Source of the DNA: CAXBDP01 sp964598395
GTDB lineage: Bacteria; Bacteroidota; Bacteroidia; Cytophagales; Cyclobacteriaceae
Assembly (NCBI GenBank): GCA_964598395.1
Contig: CAZRBW010000008.1
Location: forward strand, 1 to 64,000
DNA length: 64,000 nt
Reading direction: 5' to 3'
Every line of letters begins with the position of its first letter. Position 1 is the first letter of the stretch. A program made the translations under genes and the position numbers. This document shows, piece after piece, positions 26,266 to 35,605 of the stretch. The notes beneath the pieces are model-generated. The model had not been told where the DNA came from. It did not search any database and saw only the letters and a program-made list of their open reading frames with translations.

Positions 26266-27090
26266 TTATGGGAAAAGAGGATATTTTCCAAAGTCGGGAT
26301 CACGTTTTTCCAAAAATGCAGTTTTGCCTTCTTGCGCTTCTTCCATAAGGTAATACATTAAAGTTGCATCACCAGCCATTTCTTGCAAGCCTACTTGTCC
26401 GTCAAGTTCTGCATTCAATCCACGTTTGATCATTCTAATCGCTAATGGACTGCGCATCATAATCATTCTACACCACTCTACGGTAGTTTCTTCGAGTTTA
26501 TCTAGCGGTACTACTGTATTCACCATTCCCATAGCCTCGGCTTCGGCAGCGGTATATTGTTTGCAAAGGAACCATATTTCACGAGCTTTCTTTTGGCCTA
26601 CATGTCGGGCTAGATAGGAAGATCCAAAACCGGCATCGAAACTACCTACTTTTGGTCCTGTTTGGCCAAAGCGAGCGTTATCTGACGCGATAGTCATATC
26701 GCAAACCACGTGCAATACGTGGCCGCCACCGATTGCATAGCCATTTACCATTGCAATCACAGGCTTAGGTAGGGAGCGGATTTTCTTTTGCAAATCCAAA
26801 ACATTGAGTCTTGGGACTCCATCTTCACCAATATAACCGCCTTTGCCTTTTACATTTTGGTCTCCACCTGAGCAAAATGCCTTATCACCAGCGCCTGTAA
26901 ATACTACAACTCGAACATCTTGGCGCTCACGGCAAATATCCATTGCGTCCATCATTTCGATATTTGTTTCAGGGCGGAATGCATTATAGACTTCCGGTCT
27001 ATTGATGGTGATTTTGGCTATTCCTTCAAAAAAATCAAATTTGATGTCTTCATACTCCTTGATCGGAGTCCACGTAAATTTACTTTCCAT
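26266..27090 (-). CDS. menB: 1,4-Dihydroxy-2-naphthoyl-CoA synthase
   Basis: Crotonase-fold enzyme that closes the second ring of the naphthoquinone by converting o-succinylbenzoyl-CoA. 274 residues, normal for MenB. Motifs include INRPEVYNAFRPET, the oxyanion segment AFCSGGDQNVKG, AMVNGYAIGGGHVLH and SFDAGFGSSYLAR; the last, with GQTGPKVGSFDAG, separates MenB from general enoyl-CoA hydratases. The C-terminus ends KRDPDFGKYPLFP, typical of the family. It overlaps menD by 11 bases. Confidence 0.96.
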   Translation of the reverse strand: MESKFTWTPIKEYEDIKFDFFEGIAKITINRPEVYNAFRPETNIEMMDAMDICRERQDVRVVVFTGAGDKAFCSGGDQNVKGKGGYIGEDGVPRLNVLDLQKKIRSLPKPVIAMVNGYAIGGGHVLHVVCDMTIASDNARFGQTGPKVGSFDAGFGSSYLARHVGQKKAREIWFLCKQYTAAEAEAMGMVNTVVPLDKLEETTVEWCRMIMMRSPLAIRMIKRGLNAELDGQVGLQEMAGDATLMYYLMEEAQEGKTAFLEKRDPDFGKYPLFP

Positions 27091-28786
27091 ATAGTTTATT
27101 CATGTAGGTTTTAAAAGAATTGAAAACTTTTTGGTTTGCAAATCTATCAGTATGAATTTCCAATAGTTTTGCTTGTTCGCTTGGCTCATAGAAATGCTCC
27201 AAGCAATTAGTTAACTGATCAAAGTTAGTACAGTTATGGTAAATCATCCCAAATTCCTTTGCAGTTGATTCTGCAGTATGTTTTTGTTTGGTTTCAAACC
27301 AATCATCCAATTCAGGTAAGGTAGATGGGCCATCGATTAATCGGAATATCCCGCCTCCCGCATTATTGATTACGATAATCCGCAGATTTGGAATGGAGTA
27401 ATTATGCCAAAATGCGTTTTTATCATACAAAAAAGCCATATCACCAGTAATCAGCGTATTGATTTTTTGGTCTTTTAAAGAAAATCCAACTGCTGAAGAA
27501 TTAGAACCATCAATTCCACTTGTGCCTCTATTGGCTACTACTTCAATAGATTTGCCTGCTATGAGAAATGAAAAGAAATTGATGTAGCGCACTGCCATGC
27601 TATTAGCCAGATGCAAGGTGGAATGAGGCGGGAGGAATGGTAGGCATTTCCATAGTGCAGCCCATTCCGTAAACCCGGCGCTAGTAGAAAACTCAACCAA
27701 ACCATTACGAGCCTTTAAATCTATCCTTTTCCAATTCGACTGGTAATCAGATTTATTTTGCATTACTACTTCAAGTAAAGCTTTAAAGAAATGTTCTTCA
27801 TTAGCATTGATACTTTGACTTAAACACCCAAATGGATCAGGTGTATTTTCTCTTATGCCAACATACCAATGTTCATTGGGCTTGTTATTCCTGATGTAGA
27901 TTTTTAGGTTTTTTGAAATCACACTTTTGCCAAAGCTTATCATCAAATCGGGCCGCAAAAGTTCTTTATCGATTTCACTTATTCGAGCAAGGAAAACATC
28001 CTGACTCAGAACGGTATTTTCTACATCTTGAAAATTACTAATTACATCACTTACTAAACAGACCTGAGGATATTTTGCTAAATGGTGAAAAAGTGAATTG
28101 AGTTTTTTAGATGGTTTATGCTGCCCAGCAAGAATTAGAATTCTGTTACTTGAATTTATTCTTTTAATAAGTTCAGAAGTGAGTGAAAATGTATCCTCGG
28201 TTTCTGATTTCACTGCTGCTATTGCTGGAATGCCTTCCCAAGTTTCACCTTTTGCAGGATAAAATGGCTCAGCAATTGGCACATTTATATGCACAGGGCC
28301 CATAGGTACCTGATGGGCAATTTCTATTGCCTTATGAATGAATGCTTTCGCTTCATCTAGCTTTTCTTTACTTGAACAATCTTCTGGAAGATTAAAACTA
28401 GCTTTCACATGCTGGCCGTACATTCCTACTTGCCTAATCGTTTGCCCATCCCATTTGTCTATCCACTCAGCAGGGCGGTCGGCAGTGAGAATAAGTAATG
28501 GTACTTCTTGATAGTAGGCTTCCGCAACTGCTGGGGAATAGTTTAGACCTGCTGAACCACTAGTGCAAATCAACACAGATGCTTTTTGGCTTTGTTGCGC
28601 CATTCCTAATGCGATAAATCCTGCTGAGCGCTCGTCCGGCACACTGTAAGTTTGCATACCTTCTTGCCTCACAAATGACATAGTGAGTGGTGCACACCGA
28701 GAGCCTGGAGAGAGCACCGCATTATGGATATTGTTACCAAGACAAATTGCTGAGATGTGCGGGATATGATTCAAATGTTTCCTCAT
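27080..28786 (-). CDS. menD: SEPHCHC synthase (2-succinyl-5-enolpyruvyl-6-hydroxy-3-cyclohexene-1-carboxylate synthase)
   Basis: Thiamin-diphosphate enzyme that adds a succinyl-semialdehyde unit to isochorismate. 568 residues with the three-domain ThDP fold. The N-terminal substrate pocket reads SPGSRCAPLT (near 27-36); the active-site Glu lies in YSVPDERSAGF; the diphosphate/Mg motif is TGDMAFLYDKNAFW ... INNAGGGIF in the C-terminal domain. It shares a TAATG-type one-base overlap with menF and overlaps menB by 11 bases. Two octamer copies lie in the gene, in opposite orientations. Confidence 0.95.
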   Translation of the reverse strand: MRKHLNHIPHISAICLGNNIHNAVLSPGSRCAPLTMSFVRQEGMQTYSVPDERSAGFIALGMAQQSQKASVLICTSGSAGLNYSPAVAEAYYQEVPLLILTADRPAEWIDKWDGQTIRQVGMYGQHVKASFNLPEDCSSKEKLDEAKAFIHKAIEIAHQVPMGPVHINVPIAEPFYPAKGETWEGIPAIAAVKSETEDTFSLTSELIKRINSSNRILILAGQHKPSKKLNSLFHHLAKYPQVCLVSDVISNFQDVENTVLSQDVFLARISEIDKELLRPDLMISFGKSVISKNLKIYIRNNKPNEHWYVGIRENTPDPFGCLSQSINANEEHFFKALLEVVMQNKSDYQSNWKRIDLKARNGLVEFSTSAGFTEWAALWKCLPFLPPHSTLHLANSMAVRYINFFSFLIAGKSIEVVANRGTSGIDGSNSSAVGFSLKDQKINTLITGDMAFLYDKNAFWHNYSIPNLRIIVINNAGGGIFRLIDGPSTLPELDDWFETKQKHTAESTAKEFGMIYHNCTNFDQLTNCLEHFYEPSEQAKLLEIHTDRFANQKVFNSFKTYMNKLYGK

Positions 28787-29982
28787 TAGGTCAATAGACT
28801 GTTGAGGGTTTCCATTTTAATTTTTGTTTCAAGCCACTCTTTTTCTGGAACAGAATCTTGTGTGACGCCAGCTCCGGCATAGAAGGTCACGGAATTATCA
28901 TTCACTTGCATACATCTTAAATTTACGAAGACATGCATTTCATTATTAATCCCGATAGGTCCTAAATAGCCACTGAAAAATTCACGATCGAAACCTTCTT
29001 GTAGTTGCAAGAATGCCAAAGCTGGTTCTTTGGGCATACCACAAACGGCAGAGGTTGGATGCAATAATTCTAACATTACCTGAGGAAGATCAGGAAAATT
29101 AGTCTTTACCGTATCCACTCTAAATTCTGTCTTGAGATGAATTAGATTTCCCGAAATGCTAGATTTTGGACCAATTTCATCAAATTCTCTAAGCCTAATT
29201 TTCTTAAAGCAATTGATTATGTATCTGCTCACAAATGCCTGTTCTTCAATCTCCTTTTGTGTCCAAGTAACATCTCGTAAGTTTTGATTTTGAAAAGCTT
29301 GCGTACCAGCCAGCGCTACTGTTTTGAATATCCCATTTTGATCCATTTGGATCAGCGTTTCTGGTGATGCACCCAGCCAAGTACCGACTTTAGGAATGCT
29401 TACCAAACTCACCATTGCTCGTGGATATTGATTTGCAGCCTTTTGATAAATGTCTAGTAAATCGAAATTTTCATCTGTTTTTCTAGACCATTTACGCGCT
29501 GGAACTACCTTTTCGAATTGCCCATCATCAATCCTTTGGATGGCATTTTCCACAATATTTTTGAAGTGCTCAGCATCCGTATCAATTGGTTTAGCTACAT
29601 TTCCAGTATAGAAACTCACCTTTCTTTTACCTTGACTTTTCTTTTCTAAATGTGATGTGCTTTTCGGCCAATCAGCAGGCTCTCCATCAATTATTTCTAG
29701 ATTTCTGTTATCGAATTTTAGTCTAATTACAGTCAAGGAATGTAAAAAGTACCAGTTACTATTTTCATTGAAAGGTGCGAAAAGGAACCCTTTACGTGAT
29801 TCGAAATTTCTTATCCTCCCGCTTCCTTTTTCTACATTATTATCTACTATCACATTGATTTCATTAGAGTGTGGCAATTTCCAAATGGCCAAAGCAGCTC
29901 CTTCTTCTAATTTACCATTAATCCAATCCCTCCATTTTTCAAGGGTATTGGTCTCTTTTGTATAGTTAATTGTTTCTTCCAC
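28786..29982 (-). CDS. menF: Isochorismate synthase
   Basis: Chorismate-utilising enzyme (anthranilate synthase component I/EntC fold) of 398 residues that makes isochorismate for menaquinone. Signature segments are KVVPARKW near residue 160, ASPETLIQ, the metal and substrate motif PTSAVCGMPKEPA, and FSGYLGPIG, with the terminal Glu-rich metal helix at the end. Its place between menI and menD favours the menaquinone role over siderophore synthesis. It shares single-base start/stop overlaps with both neighbours. Confidence 0.93.
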   Translation of the reverse strand: MEETINYTKETNTLEKWRDWINGKLEEGAALAIWKLPHSNEINVIVDNNVEKGSGRIRNFESRKGFLFAPFNENSNWYFLHSLTVIRLKFDNRNLEIIDGEPADWPKSTSHLEKKSQGKRKVSFYTGNVAKPIDTDAEHFKNIVENAIQRIDDGQFEKVVPARKWSRKTDENFDLLDIYQKAANQYPRAMVSLVSIPKVGTWLGASPETLIQMDQNGIFKTVALAGTQAFQNQNLRDVTWTQKEIEEQAFVSRYIINCFKKIRLREFDEIGPKSSISGNLIHLKTEFRVDTVKTNFPDLPQVMLELLHPTSAVCGMPKEPALAFLQLQEGFDREFFSGYLGPIGINNEMHVFVNLRCMQVNDNSVTFYAGAGVTQDSVPEKEWLETKIKMETLNSLLT

Positions 29983-30401
29983 TATTTTCTATCAATTACC
30001 ATCATGGTGATACGGCTCACACACACAAGTCTATCTTTTTCATCCGTAATCCTAATATCCCACACTTGAGTAGAGCTGCCAATATGAAAAGGCTTAGCAA
30101 TGCCATATACAAAGCCTTCGCTCACAGATCTGATATGATTTGCATTGATTTCGAGACCAACACAAGCTTTTTTGCTCAAATCCAAGGTGGCCGCAGAGGC
30201 TAAGCTTCCTAGTGTCTCTGCCAGCGCTACAGAAGCTCCACCATGCAAAATCCCAAACGGTTGCTTGGTACGATTGTCAACGGGCATTCTTGCTCTAATA
30301 AAGTCTGAACCTAATTCCAAAAACTCAATACCTAAATGATCTTGCATGGAATTTTGGCCAAACATAGTTAGCTCTTCAAGCTTAATATTATCCTTAAACA
30401 T
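29982..30401 (-). CDS. menI: Hotdog thioesterase, probable 1,4-dihydroxy-2-naphthoyl-CoA hydrolase
   Basis: 139-residue hotdog-fold thioesterase of the PaaI/YdiI type. Motifs are MQDHLGIEFLELG, QPFGILHGGASVALAETLGS (active-site His/Glu region) and GLEINANHI. It begins the men operon, where a DHNA-CoA hydrolase is needed between MenB and MenA; this context supports MenI. The frame is open to a TTG-led start at 30527, but the ATG at 30401 (MFKDNIKL) gives family length and frees the divergent promoter region. The exact substrate is inference. Confidence 0.8.
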   Translation of the reverse strand: MFKDNIKLEELTMFGQNSMQDHLGIEFLELGSDFIRARMPVDNRTKQPFGILHGGASVALAETLGSLASAATLDLSKKACVGLEINANHIRSVSEGFVYGIAKPFHIGSSTQVWDIRITDEKDRLVCVSRITMMVIDRK

Positions 30402-30480
30402 GATGTGACAAGGGATAGTTTTATTATTTATTGGTGCTTTATTGCACAAAAATTCATTTTTCAAAAATAGGCCTAAATTG

Positions 30481-31098
30481 ATGAGCAAAAAAATATTTAT
30501 CCTAAGGCATGGACAAACTGAATACAATAGAATGGGTATTGTACAAGGCAGTGGTATTGATGCTAGTTTGAACGATGAGGGAAGGAGACAAGCTGCATTG
30601 TTTTTCGAAACATTTAAATCAGAACCCTTCCAAAAGATTTATGTTTCGGGATTGAAGCGTACTTATGAATCCGTAGAAAAATTTATTGATTTAGGAATTC
30701 CATTTGAAAAACTTACGGATTTGAATGAAATCCATTGGGGTAGAAAAGAAGGTCAGACATTTACTGCTGAAGAAAATGCTTATTATCACCAAATGCTGGA
30801 TTATTGGAAAAGCGGGAGGGTAGATTTTGCCATAGATGGTGGCGAAAGCCCAATAGATGTGAGTGTGCGTATGAAGCGTGCACTGCATAAGATAATGGCT
30901 GATCCAGCTGCAAATATTCTAATTTGTATGCATGGCAGAGCTATGAGGGTGCTATTGTGTATTATGCTCAACATCCCACTTCGCTGTATGGATAATTTTC
31001 TTCATGGTAATTTGTGTTTGTATGAGCTTGTATGGACTGGCAGCATGTTTAGATTAGCTCGCTACAATGATGGTGATCACTTATTGGATAGAAGCTAA
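30481..31098 (+). CDS. Histidine phosphatase superfamily protein (phosphoglycerate mutase-like)
   Basis: 205-residue phosphatase of the PhoE/alpha-ribazole phosphatase type. The catalytic motif is LRHGQTEYN (His at about residue 9), the second conserved Arg lies in VSGLKRTYESVE, the acid/base Glu in NEIHWGRKEG, and the second His in ICMHGRAMRVL. Substrate is not defined by sequence. The frame begins upstream at a TTG, but the ATG at 30481 places the RHG motif normally. It diverges from the men operon and overlaps the next, convergent gene by 18 bases. Confidence 0.9.
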   Translation: MSKKIFILRHGQTEYNRMGIVQGSGIDASLNDEGRRQAALFFETFKSEPFQKIYVSGLKRTYESVEKFIDLGIPFEKLTDLNEIHWGRKEGQTFTAEENAYYHQMLDYWKSGRVDFAIDGGESPIDVSVRMKRALHKIMADPAANILICMHGRAMRVLLCIMLNIPLRCMDNFLHGNLCLYELVWTGSMFRLARYNDGDHLLDRS

Positions 31099-32577
31099 TC
31101 CTGCTTTGGCCTTTGTGTCAATACTATTTTTATATGGATGGGTTTTGTAGCTAAGAGCTTTAAGGTACATATCTTTTGCAGCTTCGTACTGATTTTTGTT
31201 TTTTAAGATATTTCCTGCCATCAATGCTGAATTAGGTGCAAAATACCATGTTTCTCCACTTGTCTGCAAAATTACATCTCTGTATAGATTCAAGGCTTTT
31301 TCATCCTCACCTGTTAAGTCATAAATCCTGGCGAGTCTATATTGCTTTTCAATTTGGTCCTTCTTTGAAGTAAATTCTGATGCTTTACTGTTGGCTAAGG
31401 TTTGCATTGCTATGTCATAGAAACCACCATCTGTAGCCAATCGGGATTTTATTAGAATTTTGTTAACATCTGCTTCCTGAAGCTCCCGTTCAGCATTTTT
31501 GTCGGGTTCCACATTTACAGTTCCTTCGCTTTTGGCTCTTGCCAAATATTGATTTGCTTTTGATTGATCTCCACTTAAAAGAGCGACTAAGTGTAATTTA
31601 TACCAGCTGTCTTTAAGGTAATTATCTCCTTCGCGTTCTTTTAAAAACTTTAAAAAGAGGGATTCTGCTTGGCTATAATTTCCTTTTTGAAGTTGAATAT
31701 TGGCTCTTTGGTATTCTAGAAAAGTAAACTTAAATAGAGGCTTCACTTCATTGAGAATTTTTTCAGCTTTTCCACTTTCATTATTTCTGAGGTATGAAGT
31801 GGAAAGTAAATATGCCAATAATACACTCTCTTTATCTTGCTCATATTTCCTTCTCAACACATCTTCTCCAGCTTTAAATTCCTCTAAAAGAAATATTTGA
31901 ATCAAGGAATACATGGTTTCTGATTCATCTCTAAATAGTTCAGAATGTATAGCCTTTTCTTTTAGGTTTCTAAGACCTTCTTCTGCTGAGGCGTCCATTC
32001 CAAGTAACTTTAAAATCCATTGGAATTGCTCTGGGACAGTACTTAATAGAATTTGTAAAGTACCGAAGCTTTTATAGTGAGGCCAAAATTGAGGGAATGT
32101 TGCTTGGTTTTTCTTCAATCCGCTATAGGCTGAGCGAAGTTGATTACCACCTGAAAATGATTCACCACGTTTTAACTTCACAAATGCCAATTGGATTTTC
32201 ATTTCATTTTCAAAAAATGCTCTCCAAGGCAGGTTTGAGGGGAGTTTAGCAACCGTTTTTAACAAACCTTTATGCTCATTATAAAGCTGATTTGTTAAAT
32301 CTTCATTTTCTGTGATTAGAACATTGAGCGTGAGATGTAAATGCTTTAAATATGCCCAAACAGGCTCATCTATGGGAGAATTTTTTTCAATAAGTGTATT
32401 TGCTTGAGGTAGTCGCAACCGAAATAATTCTTGGTAGGTGCGCTTTGCTTCTGGGCTAAAGAGTTCGCTTTCGGTTTGTGCATTTAAACCAAACACTGGA
32501 ATCATAAGAAACCAGATAAAAAAAATAGGGTGAGCTTTGCAGCTCACCCATGGTAGTAAGACCTTTTTAACCACCAA
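31081..32577 (-). CDS. Exported TPR-repeat protein
   Basis: About 498-residue protein with a signal sequence (FIWFLMIPVFGLNAQ) and a series of TPR-like helices, clearest near KAEKILNEVKPLFKFTFLEYQRANIQLQKGNYSQAE-type units in the middle and the C-terminal KALNLYRDVILQ/AAKDMYLKALSY. It resembles the Bacteroidota DUF3808-type TPR family. The start is uncertain: only TTG (32577), GTG (32574) or a late ATG (32505) are in frame, and a terminator hairpin overlaps codons 10-20. Partners are unknown. Confidence 0.65.
   Translation of the reverse strand: MVVKKVLLPWVSCKAHPIFFIWFLMIPVFGLNAQTESELFSPEAKRTYQELFRLRLPQANTLIEKNSPIDEPVWAYLKHLHLTLNVLITENEDLTNQLYNEHKGLLKTVAKLPSNLPWRAFFENEMKIQLAFVKLKRGESFSGGNQLRSAYSGLKKNQATFPQFWPHYKSFGTLQILLSTVPEQFQWILKLLGMDASAEEGLRNLKEKAIHSELFRDESETMYSLIQIFLLEEFKAGEDVLRRKYEQDKESVLLAYLLSTSYLRNNESGKAEKILNEVKPLFKFTFLEYQRANIQLQKGNYSQAESLFLKFLKEREGDNYLKDSWYKLHLVALLSGDQSKANQYLARAKSEGTVNVEPDKNAERELQEADVNKILIKSRLATDGGFYDIAMQTLANSKASEFTSKKDQIEKQYRLARIYDLTGEDEKALNLYRDVILQTSGETWYFAPNSALMAGNILKNKNQYEAAKDMYLKALSYKTHPYKNSIDTKAKAGLASIQ
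32519..32549 (-). terminator. Rho-independent terminator inside the start of the TPR gene
   Basis: On the minus strand a perfect 9-base stem (GGGTGAGCT with AGCTCACCC, GCAA loop) is followed by T-A-T8. It is a textbook terminator for the zinc-ribbon gene upstream, yet it lies within the N-terminal codons of the next gene. Confidence 0.85.
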
Positions 32578-32641
32578 ATCACAGGAAGACTTAATTGTGG
32601 TGAAATATAAAAATATTTCTCAATTAAAAAAAATATTTGTA

Positions 32642-33400
32642 TTATCTTCTTGTTTTTCTTTTTGGCTCTTCTTCGATTATATCTTCAACGTCTGCGAAAA
32701 TTCGTCCACAATGTTCGCAAACAATGATTTTCTTCTTTTCTCTGATGTCAGCTTGACGTTGTGGAGGTACCACATTGAAACAGCCACCGCAAGCATCTCT
32801 TTTAACTTCAACCACCGCAAGACCATTCACAGCATTTTCACGGATTTTATTGTAAGATTTTAACAGCCTATCTTCAATAATTTTCGCCGCTTTTTCTCTG
32901 TCTGCAATTAGCTTCTTCTCTTCTTCATGAGATTCTGATGTGATTTGGCTAAGCTCACCTTTTTTTGCATCTAAATCTTTCTGACGTTCACCTGCAATTT
33001 CCTTTGTCTTCGCAAGCTCTTCTTTTTTCAGATCGATTTTGTGCCCATGCTCTTTAATTTTCTTTTGGAAAATTTCGATTTCTAGACCTTGAAGTTCAGT
33101 TTCTTTAGTAATAGCATCGTATTCGCGATTATTACGAACATTCATTTGCTGTTCCTGATACTTCTTTATCAGTTTTTCGGAATCCTTAATGCCAATCTTG
33201 AAGCCATCGATTTCAGCATTAAGATCTTTTATGTCCTGATTATATTTTCCGATTCTTGTGTCGAATCCGATAATTTCGTCTTCTAAATCACTTACTTCTT
33301 CAGGCAGGGCACCTCTTATTTTAATAAGGGCATCTAGTTTCGAATCTATTTCCTGTAACTTAAGGAGTGATTCTAATTTTTGGGCAACGGTACTTTCCAT
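32642..33400 (-). CDS. Zinc-ribbon/coiled-coil protein (C4-type, CT398-like)
   Basis: 252-residue cytoplasmic protein. Residues about 10-185 form a long antiparallel coiled coil (heptad-rich, many Lys/Glu), and the C-terminus carries a C4 zinc ribbon: CGGCFNVV followed by CEHCGR, then a basic tail. The family accompanies Nif3-type proteins in many bacteria, and here it starts 4 bases after the Nif3 gene. Proposed links to RNA polymerase or flagellar/secretion factors come from other members; its role here is unknown. Confidence 0.85.
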   Translation of the reverse strand: MESTVAQKLESLLKLQEIDSKLDALIKIRGALPEEVSDLEDEIIGFDTRIGKYNQDIKDLNAEIDGFKIGIKDSEKLIKKYQEQQMNVRNNREYDAITKETELQGLEIEIFQKKIKEHGHKIDLKKEELAKTKEIAGERQKDLDAKKGELSQITSESHEEEKKLIADREKAAKIIEDRLLKSYNKIRENAVNGLAVVEVKRDACGGCFNVVPPQRQADIREKKKIIVCEHCGRIFADVEDIIEEEPKRKTRR

Positions 33401-33404
33401 GAAT

Positions 33405-34508
33405 TTATTTGAAATATTTAATTGGATTGGTACTCACTTCAGTCAAATAGGCTGCAATATTACTAAATTTCTGAGTCAAATACTCATAAATTAAGTCTTT
33501 CGTAAAAATTTCGCTTTCATAATGGCCAATATCTGCAATCATTATTTGATTTTCTGCATCAAAGAATTCGTGATATTTGAAATCACTTGTTACAAAAGCA
33601 TCAGCTCCTGCTGATTTTGCCTTATGGAGCAGAAAACTTCCTGCACCTCCACACACAGCTACTTTCTTTATTTTCTTCGCCAATGGTGTGAATTTAATCA
33701 GTTCTAAATTCATTGCCTTTTTTAGGTGATTCAAAAATTCCTGCTCATCCATTGGCTGCTCCAAAATACCAATCATTCCGCTGCCAATTTCTTGATGTTT
33801 ATTTTCTAATTGCTGAATGTAATAGGCAACTTCTTCGTAGGGATGGGCTTGTTTTAGCGCATTCAGTATTGAAGACTGCAAATAGGAAGGGTACATTATT
33901 TCCACCCTATTTTCTGCGACCTCCTCCGGATTATTTTGATTTCCAATTGTTGGGTTTGCTTTGTTATTTGGTGTAAACGTGCCAGTACCTGCTACTCTGA
34001 AACTACATCCACTATAGTTCCCGATATCTCCGCCTCCCGCTTTGTAAATACTTGCCAACACAGAATCTGTGTTTTCAATGGGAATGAAGGTGGTCAATTT
34101 CTCAAGTTTACCTCTTTTCTTGTCAAGAATATGCAAATTATATAAACCAATTTTCTCACAAATTTTCTTGTTCACACCTGTATTCACATTATCCAAATTG
34201 GTATGGATAGCATAAATCGCAATGTCATTCTTGATGGCCTTTATAATCGTTTTCTCAACATAATTTGCTCCAGTTAAGCGCTTCAAACCTTTGAATACAA
34301 TCGGATGATGAGCAATAATTAGTTCGCAGTTTTTCTCAATGGCCTCGTCTACAATTGTTTCTGTGCAGTCCAAGGAAATTAAAATCTTACTTATACTTTG
34401 TTCATGATTTCCTGTAATTAGCCCGCTATTATCGTAACTTTCCTGCAAGGATGGGTTTGCCCACGTTTCGAGACTGGCAATTATATCTTTTAGTTTGGTC
34501 ATAGACAT
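33405..34508 (-). CDS. Nif3-like dinuclear metal-centre protein (YqfO type)
   Basis: 367-residue protein of the Nif3/GTP cyclohydrolase I type 2 family. The metal-binding motif IIAHHPIVF lies near residue 68, and DIGHYESE near the C-terminus supplies the second His and Glu. The extra middle domain (about 130-240, including YKAGGGDIGNYSGCSFR) is the PII-like insert of the long YqfO class. The frame starts at a GTG, but ATG codons at 34508 and 34502 fit better. It is the first gene of a pair with the zinc-ribbon protein. Its molecular role is debated. Confidence 0.9.
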   Translation of the reverse strand: MSMTKLKDIIASLETWANPSLQESYDNSGLITGNHEQSISKILISLDCTETIVDEAIEKNCELIIAHHPIVFKGLKRLTGANYVEKTIIKAIKNDIAIYAIHTNLDNVNTGVNKKICEKIGLYNLHILDKKRGKLEKLTTFIPIENTDSVLASIYKAGGGDIGNYSGCSFRVAGTGTFTPNNKANPTIGNQNNPEEVAENRVEIMYPSYLQSSILNALKQAHPYEEVAYYIQQLENKHQEIGSGMIGILEQPMDEQEFLNHLKKAMNLELIKFTPLAKKIKKVAVCGGAGSFLLHKAKSAGADAFVTSDFKYHEFFDAENQIMIADIGHYESEIFTKDLIYEYLTQKFSNIAAYLTEVSTNPIKYFK

Positions 34509-34564
34509 ATTTTTAGGCACTTTCGCACATTCAATAATTACAAATATAGGCTTGTTTTAGGCTT

Positions 34565-35605
34565 ATGCATTTATCTCAACTTATACTTTCACCATTTTCT
34601 TGGCTTTATGGGCTAGGTGTTCGTCTGCGCAATTATCTTTATGATATTGAATACACAAAATCGCATGAATTTGATTTGCCCTTAATTGCTGTGGGCAATT
34701 TAAGTGTGGGTGGTACCGGAAAAAGTCCGATGGTGGAATGGTTAGCCAATTGGCTAGAAGGCACTTACAATTTGGCTATATTAAGTCGAGGCTATGGTAG
34801 AAAAACAAGAGGATTTCACCTAGCAAATAAAGCTTCTAATGCCAAGCAATTAGGAGACGAGCCATTTCAGTTCTATAGGAAATTTGGCGGGAGGGTAAAG
34901 ATAGCAGTAGGTGAGGAGCGGGTTTTAGCGATTCCTGAAATACTTTATCATGAGCCTGATACCGATCTTATAATCTTAGATGATGCGTTTCAACATAGAA
35001 AAGTAAAAGCTGATGCGTATATATTGCTAACAGATTATAGCTCTCCCTTTTACGAGGATTTTTTATTACCCGCTGGCCGATTGAGAGAGCCAAGAGAAGG
35101 GGCGAGCAGAGCAAGTGTAGTGATCGTTACAAAATGTCCCAATGATCTTTCATTAGAAAAAAGGGCGCTGATTACCAGTGAGATAAATAATTTTATTAAG
35201 GCTGGGACTTCTGTCTTTTTCACAACCCTTTCATATGGGTTGCCTTATCCACTGTATGAAAAAGACCAATTAGAAATGTCAAATTCGGTAATTCCCGTAA
35301 GTGGTTTGGCGAATGCTTCTGCTTTTAATTCTTACCTCAAGGGAAAATATCATGTGGCTGAATATTTCAATTTTCGAGATCATTATGAATACAAGGCCAT
35401 CGATTTGAGAAAGATTTCGGAAATAGCAAAAAAGAAGAATGCCAGTATTATAATTACCGAAAAGGATGCCGCTAAATGGGTAGAAAGTGATTTATCAGAA
35501 TTGGCAAAAGAATTGCCTGTCTTTGTGCTACCTGTTAGGCATCAGTTTTTGGCCGAAGAAGAAATCTTTAAGCAAATTTTAATGAGATTGATTGAAAAAA
35601 ACTGA
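34565..35605 (+). CDS. lpxK: Tetraacyldisaccharide 4'-kinase
   Basis: Phosphorylates the 4'-position of the lipid A disaccharide at the inner membrane. 346 residues. An N-terminal amphipathic helix (LILSPFSWLYGLGVRL) is followed by the P-loop GGTGKS at 49-54, SRGYGRK, and DDAFQHRK, all LpxK signatures. The presence of the gene implies lipid A-based LPS, as expected. It overlaps the downstream porin gene by 14 bases, so outer-membrane lipid and porin synthesis are coupled. One octamer copy lies near residue 109. Confidence 0.95.
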   Translation: MHLSQLILSPFSWLYGLGVRLRNYLYDIEYTKSHEFDLPLIAVGNLSVGGTGKSPMVEWLANWLEGTYNLAILSRGYGRKTRGFHLANKASNAKQLGDEPFQFYRKFGGRVKIAVGEERVLAIPEILYHEPDTDLIILDDAFQHRKVKADAYILLTDYSSPFYEDFLLPAGRLREPREGASRASVVIVTKCPNDLSLEKRALITSEINNFIKAGTSVFFTTLSYGLPYPLYEKDQLEMSNSVIPVSGLANASAFNSYLKGKYHVAEYFNFRDHYEYKAIDLRKISEIAKKKNASIIITEKDAAKWVESDLSELAKELPVFVLPVRHQFLAEEEIFKQILMRLIEKN

